64,000 nucleotides of DNA from Nonomuraea sp. NBC_00507 (GCF_036013525.1 NZ_CP107853.1:6944001-7008000), one strand, 5' to 3'. Shown: positions 33,151-41,958, numbered from the stretch's first letter. Program-made: numbers and translations. The notes: generated by a model from the letters alone, not told the origin.

Positions 33151-34223
33151 CTACAGGATGGCCTCGGCGTGGTAGTGCTCCGCCATCAGCACCCGCAGCC
33201 GCCGCGTGAACATGAACAGCGCCACCCCGGCCACGATCGCCAGCGCGGCCAGCACCAGGTAGTACGCGGGATCCGACAACACCCGGCCCAGCCGCCCGGT
33301 CTGCCCGCCGACCGCGTCGCCCACCGACACCGCGATGAACCACACCCCGAGCATCTGCGCCTTGAACGCTTCCGGCGCCAGCTTCGTCGTCACCGACAAC
33401 CCGACCGGGCTGAGCGACAACTCGCCGAACACCTGGATCACGTAGACCAGCACCAGCCACCACACCGACACCCGCCCGGCTCCCGCCAGCCCGGCCGCGA
33501 TCGCCATGGCCACGAAGCTCAGCCCCACCATGACCAGCGCGAACCCGAACTTCTGCGGCGTGCTCACCCGCGTGCCCAGCCGCACCCACAGCGCCGCGAA
33601 CACCGGCACGAAGATCATGATGAACAGCGGGTTGAACGACTGCGTCGTGGCCTGGTGGGTCCGCACTCCGAACAACGACAGGTCGGTATGGTGCTGGGCG
33701 AAGTACGCGACCGGCACCGCCAGGATGATCACCGTGATCACGATCGTGAGCCGGTCGATGGTCAGCGTGCCGGTCGCCGCCCACAAACCCAGCGCGACCA
33801 CCGCCACGCCCGTCCCGAGGCCCGCCAGCCGGCCGAAGCGGCGCCGCTCGCCGGGGGACAGGCGCAGCCCCGGCCGCTCGCCGACGCCGCGCAGGGACCG
33901 GCCGCCCCACACGTACTGGATCAGGCCGAGCGCCATGCCGACCGTCGTAGAGCCGGCCCACCATGACCGAGGCGTTGGGCTTGAGCAGGCCCGTGCCGGA
34001 GATGATGAGCAGCAGGCCCAGCCACACGAACAACGGCGTCGTCACCGGGATCGCCATGCTGATGTGGCCCGACCCGGCCCAGTCCGCCCTGCGCCGGGTA
34101 CGCCGCCAGGAACGTGGCCAGGATGGCGCGCATCCCGTACCAGCTGAACCGCTCCCACATCTCGGTGCCGAACAGCGTCGCCAGTCCCCACGGGTGCCCG
34201 AAGAACGTCCTGCCGACGGCCAT
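33151..34223 (-). pseudogene. Decayed POT/PTR-family oligopeptide transporter with two internal deletions
   Basis: Three pieces of one transporter lie in order but in different frames. The first is an N-terminus from ATG 34223 ([35 protein letters not shown]), with GGGGGG upstream. The second is a middle helix from about 34057 ([27 protein letters not shown]). The third is an intact C-terminal half from about 33936 ([12 protein letters not shown] to the end), including GELSLSPVGLSVTTKL. About 60 residues appear missing at each of two junctions, near 34085 and near 33945. The product cannot be a working 12-14-helix transporter. Confidence 0.85.
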
Positions 34224-34355
34224 GGATGAACCCCCCCCGAATCGCATCCGTTCGATCACTCTATGTGAACGCCGTCTGCGAGGTCTTGTCGCTACCCGGC
34301 ACGTGTGGTGCGATGCATGCCACTCGTGCAAGTGAATACTGACGGGAGGCGCGCC

Positions 34356-36200
34356 ATGGCCGAAGTCCTCGAGGTCCGAGCCGAGATCGAGCAGCAGATA
34401 GCCGGCCGTACCGTATGCCTGCAGCTCCAGCAGGTGGCCGAGCGGCATCCCGACGCACCCGCCTATTCCGACCCTGAGGGCGACGGCTGGCGCACGCTGA
34501 CGTACGCGCAGGCGCGGCAGCGGGTCCTGGAGATCGCGGCCGCCTTCGCCACGCTCGGGCTCGAGCCCGGCGACTCCGTGGCGCTGATGATGGTGAACCG
34601 CAGCGAGCACGTGCTCGCCGACCTCGGCGCGGTGCACGCGGGCGGCGTCGGCTGCACCGTCTACTCCACGTTCGCCCCCGAGCAGATCGCGTTCGTGGCC
34701 GAGAACGTGGGCGCCAAGTACGCCGTCCTCGGCGGCCCCGCCGAGCTGGCCCGCTGGCAGCCCGTGCTCGACCGCCTCACCGGCCTGCGCAGGATCATCA
34801 TGCTGGACGGGGCGCCGTCCGGCGACGACCGATTCATGACGTGGGCCGACTTCCTGGAGCTCGGCCGCGCCCGCCTCGCCGACGACCCCGCCCAGGTGGA
34901 GGACCGCTGGCGCGCTGTGACCCCCGGCGACGTCGTCACCGTCCTCTACACCTCCGGCACCACCGGCATGCCGAAGGGCGTCCCGCTCACCCACGGCAAC
35001 GTCTTCTACGAGGTCGCCGCCACCGACCGGCTCACCTCGCTGCCGACGCTGGGCACGCAGATCTCCTACCTGACCTACGCGCACATCGCCGAGCGCATCC
35101 TCAGCCTCTACCTGCCGCTGCTCAAGGTCTCCCACGTGCACTTCTGCACCGACCTGGCCAACCTGGGCGCCACGTTAGGACAGGTCAGGCCGATGATGTT
35201 CTTCGGCGTGCCACGCGTGTGGGAGAAGATGATGGCCCGCCTGCTCGCCGTGCTCGCCACCCAGCCGGAGGAGCAGCAGGCCGCCGTGCGCGCGGCCATG
35301 GCGGCCGGCCAGGCGTACGTCGAGGCCGGCCAGTACGGCCACACCATCACGCAAGAGATCCGGGAGGCCTACGAGAAGGCCGACGCCTCCCTCCTGTCGA
35401 TCATCCGCGGCATGATCGGGTTCGACCGCGCCGAGTGGACCGCCACCGGCGCCGCCCCCCTCGCCCCCGAGGTGCAGAACTTCTACGCCGGCCTCGGACT
35501 CAAGGTCATCGACGTGTACGGCATGACCGAGACCACCGGGGCGTTCACCGGCAACAGCCCCGCCTGCTACCGCCTGGGCACCGTCGGCAGGGCCGAGCCC
35601 GGCGTCGAGATCCGCATCGCCGAGGACGGCGAGATCCTCACCCGCAGCCCGCTCAACACCCGCGGCTACCTCAACCGCACCGAGGCCACCGCCGAGCTGA
35701 TCGACGCCGGCGGCTGGCTGCACACCGGCGACATCGGCACGGTCGACGAGGACGGCTTCTACCGGGTGGTGGACCGCAAGAAGGAGCTCATCATCACCGC
35801 CGGCGGCGAGAACATCTCCCCGGCCGAGATCGAGAACCATCTCAAGCAGCACCCGCTGATCGGCCAGGCCCTCGCGTACGGCGACCGGCGGCCGCACCCG
35901 GTGGCCGTGCTGACGCTCGACGGCGAGGTCGCGCCCGGCTGGGCGCAGGCCCGGGGCATCACCTTCGCCTCGCTCGCCGAGCTGGCCGAGCACCCCGAGG
36001 TGCTCAAGGAGGTGGGGGCCGCCGTCGAGGCCGCGAACGCCAAGCTGGCCCAGGTGCAGCAGATCAAGAAGTGGGCGCTGCTGGGCACCGAGTGGACCGC
36101 CGAGACCGAGGAGCTCACCCCGAGCCTCAAGCTCAAGAGGCGGATCATCCACGCGAAGTACGCCGACGTCATCGAAGGGCTCTACGGCGAGCCGCGATAG
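34356..36200 (+). CDS. Long-chain fatty-acyl-CoA ligase (AMP-forming)
   Basis: A 614-residue adenylate-forming enzyme that activates fatty acids to acyl-CoA through acyl-AMP. Signature motifs are complete: [20 protein letters not shown] (P-loop-like), [30 protein letters not shown] and the downstream [12 protein letters not shown]; the C-terminal catalytic lysine is in the [12 protein letters not shown] segment. ATG 34356 is chosen for GGGAGG seven bases upstream over an ATG at 34317. It is monocistronic, divergent from the decayed transporter. Confidence 0.95.
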   Translation: MAEVLEVRAEIEQQIAGRTVCLQLQQVAERHPDAPAYSDPEGDGWRTLTYAQARQRVLEIAAAFATLGLEPGDSVALMMVNRSEHVLADLGAVHAGGVGCTVYSTFAPEQIAFVAENVGAKYAVLGGPAELARWQPVLDRLTGLRRIIMLDGAPSGDDRFMTWADFLELGRARLADDPAQVEDRWRAVTPGDVVTVLYTSGTTGMPKGVPLTHGNVFYEVAATDRLTSLPTLGTQISYLTYAHIAERILSLYLPLLKVSHVHFCTDLANLGATLGQVRPMMFFGVPRVWEKMMARLLAVLATQPEEQQAAVRAAMAAGQAYVEAGQYGHTITQEIREAYEKADASLLSIIRGMIGFDRAEWTATGAAPLAPEVQNFYAGLGLKVIDVYGMTETTGAFTGNSPACYRLGTVGRAEPGVEIRIAEDGEILTRSPLNTRGYLNRTEATAELIDAGGWLHTGDIGTVDEDGFYRVVDRKKELIITAGGENISPAEIENHLKQHPLIGQALAYGDRRPHPVAVLTLDGEVAPGWAQARGITFASLAELAEHPEVLKEVGAAVEAANAKLAQVQQIKKWALLGTEWTAETEELTPSLKLKRRIIHAKYADVIEGLYGEPR

Positions 36201-36273
36201 CGGCACCGGTTTTGCCATTCGGGGCGTGTGTTGTGGTCCTCGCCATGACCGGGCGGTTCCTACCGTCTCGATC

Positions 36274-37458
36274 ATGACCAGAGGACTGCTTCTCGTCTCG
36301 CTCACGGCGGGGGCGCTCACGGCGCTCCCCGCGCCCGCGCCCGCCGCCGTGACCCCAGCCGTGACCGAACTCGCCATCCGAGCCATCACCGTACGTCCCG
36401 CCGAGCCTGTGGTCGGGGCTCAAGGCTCCGTCCGCCTGGTGGTCGACGTGGTCGCCAGGGGTGCGCGGCCCAAGAACGGCGTCACCGTCAAGGTCGATCC
36501 GGGCGCCCCGCCCGGGCCGTTGCTGGTGTCCAAACCGCCCATCACGGACCCGACGGTCCCGGCACCGTCGCCATCGGACCCGGCCGGTTCGGTCCCGTCA
36601 CCGCCGGCCGCCCAACCGGGCTCGCTCCACCCGATCGACCCGCTCCCCGCATACGACCCGTCCCAGTCCGGTCAGCCGCCGCAGAGCGCGGGACCGATCC
36701 AGCGCAGGGAGCCCTTCCAAGGAACAGAGCCGGTCCAAGGAACAGAGCCGCTCCAAGGCGCAAAGCCGGTCCAAGGCGCAAAGCCGGTCCAGGACGCAGA
36801 GCCGGTCCAGGGCGCAGAGCCGCTCCAAGGCGCAAAGCCGGTTCAGGGCGCAGAGCCGGTTCAGGGCGCGCCGGCCCCAGGGCCGCTCCAGGGCGGGGCG
36901 CCCGCGGTCCAGGACGGGAGCCTTGAGCGCGGTACGCGACCCGTCGCCGCCCCCGCCCTCCCGCCGCGGCTCGTGTGGCGCCTGGCGGCGAGCCCGCCCG
37001 CCCGGATGTCCAACGGCTGGCAGACCTGGCGTTTCCTGCCCGACAAGCGCCTGAGCCGCTTTTACCCGACCGGCACCTGGACCGTCACCGCCATCGCGCG
37101 GGGCCAGGACGGGGCGACGGTGACCGAGTACGCGTCGTTCCAGCTCCGGCGCGAGACCAAGCTCTCGGAGGTGCAGGCCGAGCGCGCCAGGGGCGCGGTA
37201 CGCCTGCGCGGCTCGCTCACGAGGGTGGACCCGCGCGGCCTCACCGACTTCGGCCCGTTCGCCAAGCAGCGGCTGGAGATCCTGTGGCGCCAGGACGACG
37301 CCGCCGGCTGGGAACGGGTCGGCGAGGCGGTGACGGACGCCTCGGGGGCGTTCGACGGCACGATCCTGGGCCGGGCGGGTGGCCAGTTCCGCGTCCGCTA
37401 CGCAGGAACGGCGCACTACGCCCCAGATGTCTCCAAATCCCAGCAAATAGCCCAATAG
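36274..37458 (+). CDS. Secreted repeat protein with C-terminal beta-sandwich domain
   Basis: A 394-residue exported protein of unknown function: signal peptide about 1-26 (LLLVSLTAGALTALPAPAPA), a short beta domain, a Pro/Ser-rich stretch, nine tandem six-residue repeats of the type EPVQGA (about residues 146-199), then an Ig-like beta region (GTWTVTAIARGQDG) and a C-terminal segment LEILWRQDDAAGWERVG with GQFRVRYAGTAHY. That last part resembles the neighbouring secreted protein at 37.6 kb, so the two may be related. It looks like a cell-surface or extracellular structural protein. Confidence 0.75.
   Translation: MTRGLLLVSLTAGALTALPAPAPAAVTPAVTELAIRAITVRPAEPVVGAQGSVRLVVDVVARGARPKNGVTVKVDPGAPPGPLLVSKPPITDPTVPAPSPSDPAGSVPSPPAAQPGSLHPIDPLPAYDPSQSGQPPQSAGPIQRREPFQGTEPVQGTEPLQGAKPVQGAKPVQDAEPVQGAEPLQGAKPVQGAEPVQGAPAPGPLQGGAPAVQDGSLERGTRPVAAPALPPRLVWRLAASPPARMSNGWQTWRFLPDKRLSRFYPTGTWTVTAIARGQDGATVTEYASFQLRRETKLSEVQAERARGAVRLRGSLTRVDPRGLTDFGPFAKQRLEILWRQDDAAGWERVGEAVTDASGAFDGTILGRAGGQFRVRYAGTAHYAPDVSKSQQIAQ
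36709..36870 (+). repeat. Nine 18-bp tandem repeats in a secreted-protein gene
   Basis: Nine in-frame 18-bp units, of the form GAGCCGGTCCAAGGAACA with small changes, encode (E/K)P(V/L/F)Q(G/D)(A/T). The units are near identical at DNA level, so repeat number probably varies between strains. Confidence 0.95.
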
Positions 37459-37525
37459 TCGGCCCGGCATCGCGCGGGCGTTGCGGAATCGTGATCAACT
37501 TTACTTCAACTTTTCCTTACCCTTA

Positions 37526-37547
37526 CGCGTCATTGGCAGATGACGCG
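37526..37547. promoter_or_regulatory. 8-bp inverted repeat upstream of secreted protein gene
   Basis: CGCGTCAT (37526-37533) and ATGACGCG (37540-37547) flank a 6-base centre. A second small palindrome GCCCCA-CT-TGGGGC follows at 37547-37560. Both lie in the 5' region of the secreted protein gene at 37588, after an AT-richer stretch that may hold the promoter. Operator or leader structure; the regulator is unknown. Confidence 0.45.
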
Positions 37548-37587
37548 CCCCACTTGGGGCTCGTTTGACACGGGGAAGGAAAGTCAC

Positions 37588-38082
37588 GTGAAGATGCGAC
37601 GTCTCGCTGCCGGCCTGGCGGCCGCCGCACTGGGCGCCACCGTGGTGGCCACCGCGGCTTCGCCCGCGTTCGCGGACGAGGTCGACCCTGACTTCGCAGG
37701 CGGCAACACGAGCCTGGCGTTCGACGCGAACCCGGAGCCCGCCTGGCGCGGCAAGCCCATCGACCTCGAGGGCAAGCTCTCCGTGGAGTGCGAGGAGGAC
37801 TACATCAGCGGGTTCGTGTCGGTGCACCACGCCGACACCTGCAAGAAGCAGGAGCGCTGGCACCGTCTCGGCTGGAAGCGGATCGTGATCCTCTTCCAGC
37901 CGGACGGCAGCGGCAAGTGGGAGTACGTCGAGACGGTCAGGACCGGCCGCAACGGCTACTTCCACACCACGGTGCCGGCCCGCACGTCGGGCACCTGGCG
38001 CGCGGTCTTCGAGGGCGCCAAGTGGCTGGAGCCCTCGGAGGGCACGGACTGGGTCAAGGTCATCGGCCGCCACCACCACTAG
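37588..38082 (+). CDS. Small secreted beta-sandwich protein, function unknown
   Basis: A 164-residue exported protein. The signal peptide (about 1-30, LAAGLAAAALGATVVATAAS, then AFADEVD) is followed by a compact domain with two cysteines (VECEEDY and HHADTCKKQ, probably a disulfide), WKRIVILFQPDGSGKWEYV, and a His-rich tail GRHHH. Its layout resembles the C-terminal domain of the repeat protein just upstream. GTG 37588 has GGAAGGAAA upstream; ATG 37594 is an alternative. A strong terminator follows. Confidence 0.8.
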   Translation: MKMRRLAAGLAAAALGATVVATAASPAFADEVDPDFAGGNTSLAFDANPEPAWRGKPIDLEGKLSVECEEDYISGFVSVHHADTCKKQERWHRLGWKRIVILFQPDGSGKWEYVETVRTGRNGYFHTTVPARTSGTWRAVFEGAKWLEPSEGTDWVKVIGRHHH

Positions 38083-38091
38083 CGTCACCTG

Positions 38092-38121
38092 GGACGCCCG
38101 GCCGGTTCCGGCCGGGCGTCC
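38092..38121 (+). terminator. Hairpin terminator
   Basis: A perfect 12-bp stem GGACGCCCGGCC with its complement and 6-base loop GGTTCC starts 9 bp after the secreted-protein stop, between convergent genes. Confidence 0.82.
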
Positions 38122-38153
38122 GCCATGTCCGGGCGCCCAGTAGTCAGCACGCG

Positions 38154-38801
38154 TCAGTAGGACACGGCGACGTGCACGCGGTGATGCCGGCCGTCGCCGG
38201 CCTCGTCCACCACCGCCACCGCCAGGTCGGCGAACGAGAACACCGGCCCGCCCGCCGTCGCGTCCGGCACCCGCCCGTCGCTGATCCGGTACCGGCCGGT
38301 CCGGTCCGCCTCCTCGTCGAGGAACACCGGTGGCGGCGCGAGCACCACCCAGTCCAGGCCGGACTCCTCGTAGACGGGCAGCTCCGCCGCGTGCCCCAGC
38401 GAGAACGCCCGGGCGTCGCCGGGGAAGCCGGGCGTGTCCGCCAGCCGGACCCCCGGCGCCACCTCCAGCAGGCTGCCGACGCCGACCGCCACCAGGCGGC
38501 GCACCCCCGCCCGTGCCAGTCCTTCGACCAGAGCGCGGGCCGCCGCCGCGTAGAACTCCTCCGCCGGCACGTCCATCCGGGCGGCCGCCTGGACCGCCGC
38601 GTCCTGCCCGGCCGCGACGGCCGCCACGCTCGAGGCGTCGGTGACGTCCCCGGCGACCACCCGGACCCCCTCGCGCGCCAGGCCCTCGTGCCTGCCGGGA
38701 TCGCGTACCACCGCCGTCACCTCGTGCCCGCGCCCGGCCGCCTCCGCGACCACCCGGCGCCCGGCCCGTCCGCCCGCGCCGAAAACCACGATCCTGCCCA
38801 T
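38154..38801 (-). CDS. NAD(P)-binding atypical SDR (NmrA/YwnB-like)
   Basis: A 215-residue Rossmann-fold protein with GRIVVFGAGGRAGRRVVAEA at the N-terminus, HEVTAVVRDP after strand 2, and GDVTDASSVAAVAAGQDAAV. It lacks the classical Tyr-x3-Lys, as is usual for this atypical group, whose members are reductases or redox-sensing proteins. GAGAGGAG precedes ATG 38801. It is divergent from an HxlR-type regulator, which likely controls it in response to redox or electrophile stress. Confidence 0.87.
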   Translation of the reverse strand: MGRIVVFGAGGRAGRRVVAEAAGRGHEVTAVVRDPGRHEGLAREGVRVVAGDVTDASSVAAVAAGQDAAVQAAARMDVPAEEFYAAAARALVEGLARAGVRRLVAVGVGSLLEVAPGVRLADTPGFPGDARAFSLGHAAELPVYEESGLDWVVLAPPPVFLDEEADRTGRYRISDGRVPDATAGGPVFSFADLAVAVVDEAGDGRHHRVHVAVSY

Positions 38802-38887
38802 GCCGGCACTCCTCTCCCCGGCCGGGCTTCCCGGCCGCTGCGCCGACGGTAGAGGGCGACCTGTCGCTTTCCGCAACGATAGTTACC

Positions 38888-38893
38888 TACGAT
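38888..38893 (+). promoter_or_regulatory. -10 box of a leaderless HxlR-type promoter
   Basis: TACGAT ends 6 bases before the ATG at 38900, and no ribosome-binding site is present, so transcription probably starts at the start codon itself. The AGTTACCTA just upstream (38881-38889) resembles half of an HxlR-type operator and overlaps the -10, fitting autorepression. Confidence 0.55.
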
Positions 38894-38899
38894 GACGTC

Positions 38900-39271
38900 A
38901 TGGTGCCGCTCGATCCCGACATGTTCACCGGCTGCCCGCCGGTCGCCGCGCCCATCCGCATCGGCGACAAGTGGACCGCGAAGATCATCCGCTGCCTGGA
39001 GTCGGGGCCGCGGCGCTTCACCGAGCTCCAGACGCCGCTGCGCGGCATCACCCCGAAGGTCCTCACCGAGTCCCTGCGCGCCATGGAACGTGACGGCCTG
39101 CTCACCCGCACCCCGTACGACGAGATCCCGCCACGGGTCGAGTATGCGCTCACCGACCTCGGCCGCACCCTCCTCGAACCCATGAACGCCGGCTGCGAAT
39201 GGTCCAGGAGGCACCTGGCCGAGCTGATGCGCGCCCGCGAGAGCTGGGAGTCGGCCAGGCTGGGGGCATGA
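38900..39271 (+). CDS. HxlR-family winged-helix regulator
   Basis: A 123-residue winged-helix protein with the HxlR pattern: an N-terminal Cys in FTGCPPVAAP, IGDKWTAKIIRCLESGPRRF, ELQTPLRGITPKVLTESLRA, DGLLTRTPYDEIPPRVEYAL and LTDLGRTLLEPM. The Cys near residue 12 is the usual redox- or electrophile-sensing position. It probably represses the divergent oxidoreductase and itself. Confidence 0.93.
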   Translation: MVPLDPDMFTGCPPVAAPIRIGDKWTAKIIRCLESGPRRFTELQTPLRGITPKVLTESLRAMERDGLLTRTPYDEIPPRVEYALTDLGRTLLEPMNAGCEWSRRHLAELMRARESWESARLGA

Positions 39272-39409
39272 GAGCCCCGACGCCACCGAGGGACAGCGGA
39301 ATCGATCTAGGCGCGGATGCGTTGTCGTGCGCAGAAGGGGCGATGGTGAGTGGCCGCCGACAGGCGTCGTAGGCTGGCCCTCTGGCGAACGAATAGGAGG
39401 TGACGCCCC

Positions 39410-40399
39410 GTGTTGCGAGACTCGTTCGGACGGGTGGCGACAGATCTTCGGGTGTCCCTCACGGACAAGTGCAACCTGCGCTGTACGTACTGCATGCCAC
39501 CCGAGGGCCTCGACTGGCTGCCCAACGCCAAGCTCCTCACCGCCGACGAGATCGTCCGCCTGGTGCGGATCGGGGTCGAACGTCTCGGCGTCACCGAGGT
39601 CCGCTACACCGGCGGCGAGCCGCTGCTGCGGCGCGAGCTGGTCGACATCGTGGCCCGCACCACCGAGCTCCAGCCGCGGCCGCAGGTCTCGCTGACGAGC
39701 AACGGCATCGGGCTGGCCCGCCTGGCCGGGCCGCTGGCCGCCGCCGGGCTCGACCGGGTCAACGTCTCGCTCGACACGCTCGACCCCGAGACGTTCAAGC
39801 GGCTCGCGCACCGCGACCGGCACGCCGACGTGATCGCCGGGCTCGCCGCGGCGGACCGGGCCGGGCTGCGTCCGGTCAAGGTCAACGCCGTGCTCATGCG
39901 CGGCCTCAACGAGCACGAGGCGGTCCCGCTGCTGCGCTGGTGCCTCGAGCAGGGCTACGAGCTGCGTTTCATCGAGCAGATGCCGCTGGACGCCCAGCAC
40001 GGCTGGAGCCGCGCGGACATGGTCACCGCCGACGAGATCCTGGGCCTGCTGGCCGACGGGTTCGACCTCGTGGCCGACGACCTGGAGGAGCGGGGCAGCG
40101 CGCCGGCCGAGCGGTTCCTCGTCGACGGCGGGCCGGCCAGGGTCGGCGTGATCGGGTCGGTGACGCGGCCATTCTGCGGCGCGTGCGACCGGGTCAGGCT
40201 CACCGCCGACGGTCAGGTCCGCAACTGCCTGTTCGCCACCGAGGAGTCGGACCTGAAGACCGCCATGCGGGCGGGCGCGTCCGACGAGGAGCTGGCCGAG
40301 CGGTGGATCGCGGCGGTGGCCCGCAAACGCGCCGGGCACGGCATCGACGACCCTTCCTTCCTCCAGCCCTCCCGCCCGATGTCCGCCATCGGCGGCTAG
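39410..40399 (+). CDS. moaA: GTP 3',8-cyclase, first step of molybdenum/tungsten cofactor synthesis
   Basis: A 329-residue radical-SAM enzyme that converts GTP to 3',8-cyclo-7,8-dihydro-GTP. The N-terminal cluster motif is CNLRCTYC within LRVSLTDKCNLRCTYCMPPE. The second 4Fe-4S site is in PFCGACDRVRLTADG plus RNCLFA, and the C-terminus ends in the conserved Gly-Gly (AIGG) that reaches into the active site. The GTG start follows an excellent AGGAGG. It is followed 28 bp downstream by a mobA-like gene, so both probably form a cofactor operon. The AOR gene at 7.5 kb is a possible user. Confidence 0.97.
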   Translation: MLRDSFGRVATDLRVSLTDKCNLRCTYCMPPEGLDWLPNAKLLTADEIVRLVRIGVERLGVTEVRYTGGEPLLRRELVDIVARTTELQPRPQVSLTSNGIGLARLAGPLAAAGLDRVNVSLDTLDPETFKRLAHRDRHADVIAGLAAADRAGLRPVKVNAVLMRGLNEHEAVPLLRWCLEQGYELRFIEQMPLDAQHGWSRADMVTADEILGLLADGFDLVADDLEERGSAPAERFLVDGGPARVGVIGSVTRPFCGACDRVRLTADGQVRNCLFATEESDLKTAMRAGASDEELAERWIAAVARKRAGHGIDDPSFLQPSRPMSAIGG

Positions 40400-40427
40400 G
40401 CCCCGCGGCGATGGGGCGGAGCACACG

Positions 40428-41318
40428 ATGACCCCCACCCACGCCTTCGGAACCGGCGGCGCGCCGTCGCCTTCCGCGCGGCCGGCAGCGGCCACCGGCG
40501 ACGGCGGCCGTGGAGGGCCCGCGGAGCGGGCCTACGACGCGGTGATCCTGGCCGGGGGACAGGCGCGGCGGCTGGGCGGGCGGGACAAGCCCGCTCTCAC
40601 CGTGGGCGCCAGATCCCTGGTCGAGAACGTCGTCGCCGCGGCCTCGGGTGCCCGCCGCACGATCGTCGTCGGCCCGGAGCGCCCTCTTCCGGGTGTCCTG
40701 TTCGCCCGTGAGGATCCGCCCGGCAGCGGCCCCATACCCGCCCTGACCGCCGGTCTGGCACACGTCACGGCCCCGTGGGTGGCGCTGCTCGCCGGCGACC
40801 TGCCGTTCCTGACCACGGCGCACGTACGGGCCCTGCTCGACGCCGCCGGCCCCGGCGCCGGCGCGGTGATGGTGGACGACGGCGGGCGCGAGCAGTGGCT
40901 CGCCGGCGCCTGGCCGGCCGCGGAGCTGAAGCAGGCCCTAGCCGCCTACGGCGGACGCTCGCTCAAGGGCCTGCTGGCTCCCCTTGCCGGCACGCGCCTG
41001 GCGCTGCCCGGGCGGCCGTGGTTCGACTGCGACACAATGGACGACCTGGAGGAGGCTCGTATGAACGTGCTCAACGAATGGACCGCGCTGGCCTGCAAGG
41101 AGCTGGGCATCGACCCGGCGACCGTGGACCGCGACCAGATTCTCGACCTGACCAAGGACGTCGCCCACGGTGTGGCCCGCCCGGCCGCGCCGCTGACGGC
41201 CTACCTGCTCGGGCTGGCTCAAGGGGCGGGCACCGCTCCTGAGGACGCTGTGGCGAAACTGACCACATTGGCGAAGAACTGGAGCCGCGCCACCACCGAG
41301 ACGCTGACAGACGACTGA
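40428..41318 (+). CDS. MobA-like molybdenum cofactor guanylyltransferase fused to a DUF6457-type domain
   Basis: A 296-residue protein. Residues about 36-210 form a MobA nucleotidyltransferase with the GTP-binding VILAGGQARRLGGRDKPAL, a GPIPALTAGLAHV segment and LLAGDLPFL. The last 85 residues are a separate helical domain (LNEWTALACKELGIDPATV to the end) known as DUF6457 in actinobacteria. The two parts are joined in frame. It attaches GMP to the pterin cofactor for DMSO-reductase-type enzymes. The first 35 residues are a disordered Ala/Gly/Pro tail, so the true start could be internal. Confidence 0.9.
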   Translation: MTPTHAFGTGGAPSPSARPAAATGDGGRGGPAERAYDAVILAGGQARRLGGRDKPALTVGARSLVENVVAAASGARRTIVVGPERPLPGVLFAREDPPGSGPIPALTAGLAHVTAPWVALLAGDLPFLTTAHVRALLDAAGPGAGAVMVDDGGREQWLAGAWPAAELKQALAAYGGRSLKGLLAPLAGTRLALPGRPWFDCDTMDDLEEARMNVLNEWTALACKELGIDPATVDRDQILDLTKDVAHGVARPAAPLTAYLLGLAQGAGTAPEDAVAKLTTLAKNWSRATTETLTDD

Positions 41319-41475
41319 CACTCGAACGAACTCTTGAAGTCAAGCCCGCGCCTGCCTGAAAGTTTCCTGTGAATTTTGGGGCGGGAGCGGGTGTAAACGA
41401 TTTCGGGAAAGCGGCCCTACCCGATCTGTCTGGTGGGCGCCGCACTAGATCGTCCGGCCGGCAAAGGTTCGCCAG

Positions 41476-41590
41476 AAAAGGGCGACGCCGGGTGGTTACG
41501 GGGGCAAACCACCCGGCGTCGCTTCATCGGCGTTCCGACGGGGGCCCGGAACGCCGGCACCAGCACTCCGACGGGGGACCGGAGCGCTTG
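41476..41590 (-). ncRNA. Candidate small RNA: three hairpins with shared C-rich loops (6C-RNA-like)
   Basis: Read leftwards: hairpin 1 (41563-41587, 8-bp stem), hairpin 2 (41528-41556, perfect 10-bp stem) and a terminator hairpin (41482-41522, perfect 16-bp stem) followed by CCTTTTCT. Their 9-base loops on this strand are GTCCCCCGT, GGCCCCCGT and TGCCCCCGT. A TTGACG -35 box at 41622-41627 and a TGTACG-type -10 (about 41598-41603) precede the first hairpin. Actinobacterial 6C RNAs are defined by two hairpins with runs of C in the loops; here each loop has five C and a third hairpin shares the loop. No protein frame fits. Confidence 0.7.
41482..41522. terminator. 16-bp-stem terminator hairpin of the small RNA
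   Basis: GCGACGCCGGGTGGTT and its exact complement enclose a 9-base loop. On the minus strand it is followed by CCTTTT, a good intrinsic terminator for the small RNA. On the plus strand it may also stop reading from the mobA-like gene. The stretch 41319-41475 upstream of it shows no gene or clear structure. Confidence 0.85.
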
Positions 41591-41634
41591 GCTAAAGCGT
41601 ACACCTACAACCCATGGGATGCGTCAAGACTTAG

Positions 41635-41958
41635 TCACGACCCGATCTCGCGTCGATGCAGCGGTATCTCGGTTTGGTTAGCTTCAGGGCTCTGAAAGGT
41701 AGGAGGCGGGGCAGCCTTCCCCCTCTCATTGGCCCCGATTACCGCTATGTATGGCAAAAAGACCGCTGCCGCGATGAACAGCAGCCGGTACGGCCACGGC
41801 ACCGGCACCACGACAGCCAGGATCAGGCAGATCGTGCGAAGCCCCATCTTGATGAGGTAGCTGATCTCACGCTTGCGGATGTCCGCCGACAGCGACGGCC
41901 TGGCGTCGGTGACCTGGTGGACATCTGGTTTCCTGCGCCACCCCTTCATAGCTTCCAC
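41635..41958 (-). CDS. DUF3099-family membrane protein
   Basis: A 107-residue protein typical of actinobacteria: a conserved N-terminal HQVTDARPSLSADIRKREISY segment (the family hallmark), two transmembrane helices (GLRTICLILAVVVPVPW and YRLLFIAAAVFLPYIAVIG), and a polar tail. Function unknown. GTG 41958 is preferred because GAGG lies six bases upstream; ATG 41949 is in frame. Its 3' end lies just upstream of the promoter of the small RNA on the same strand. Confidence 0.88.
   Translation of the reverse strand: MEAMKGWRRKPDVHQVTDARPSLSADIRKREISYLIKMGLRTICLILAVVVPVPWPYRLLFIAAAVFLPYIAVIGANERGKAAPPPTFQSPEANQTEIPLHRREIGS

Noticed and set aside
36709..36870. CRISPR-like repeat array
   Set aside because: The 18-bp units are adjacent with no spacers, in frame, and encode EPVQGA-type repeats.
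39272..39409. Molybdenum-cofactor riboswitch upstream of moaA
   Set aside because: I could not find the expected paired elements; the gap is short and only a strong ribosome-binding site is evident.
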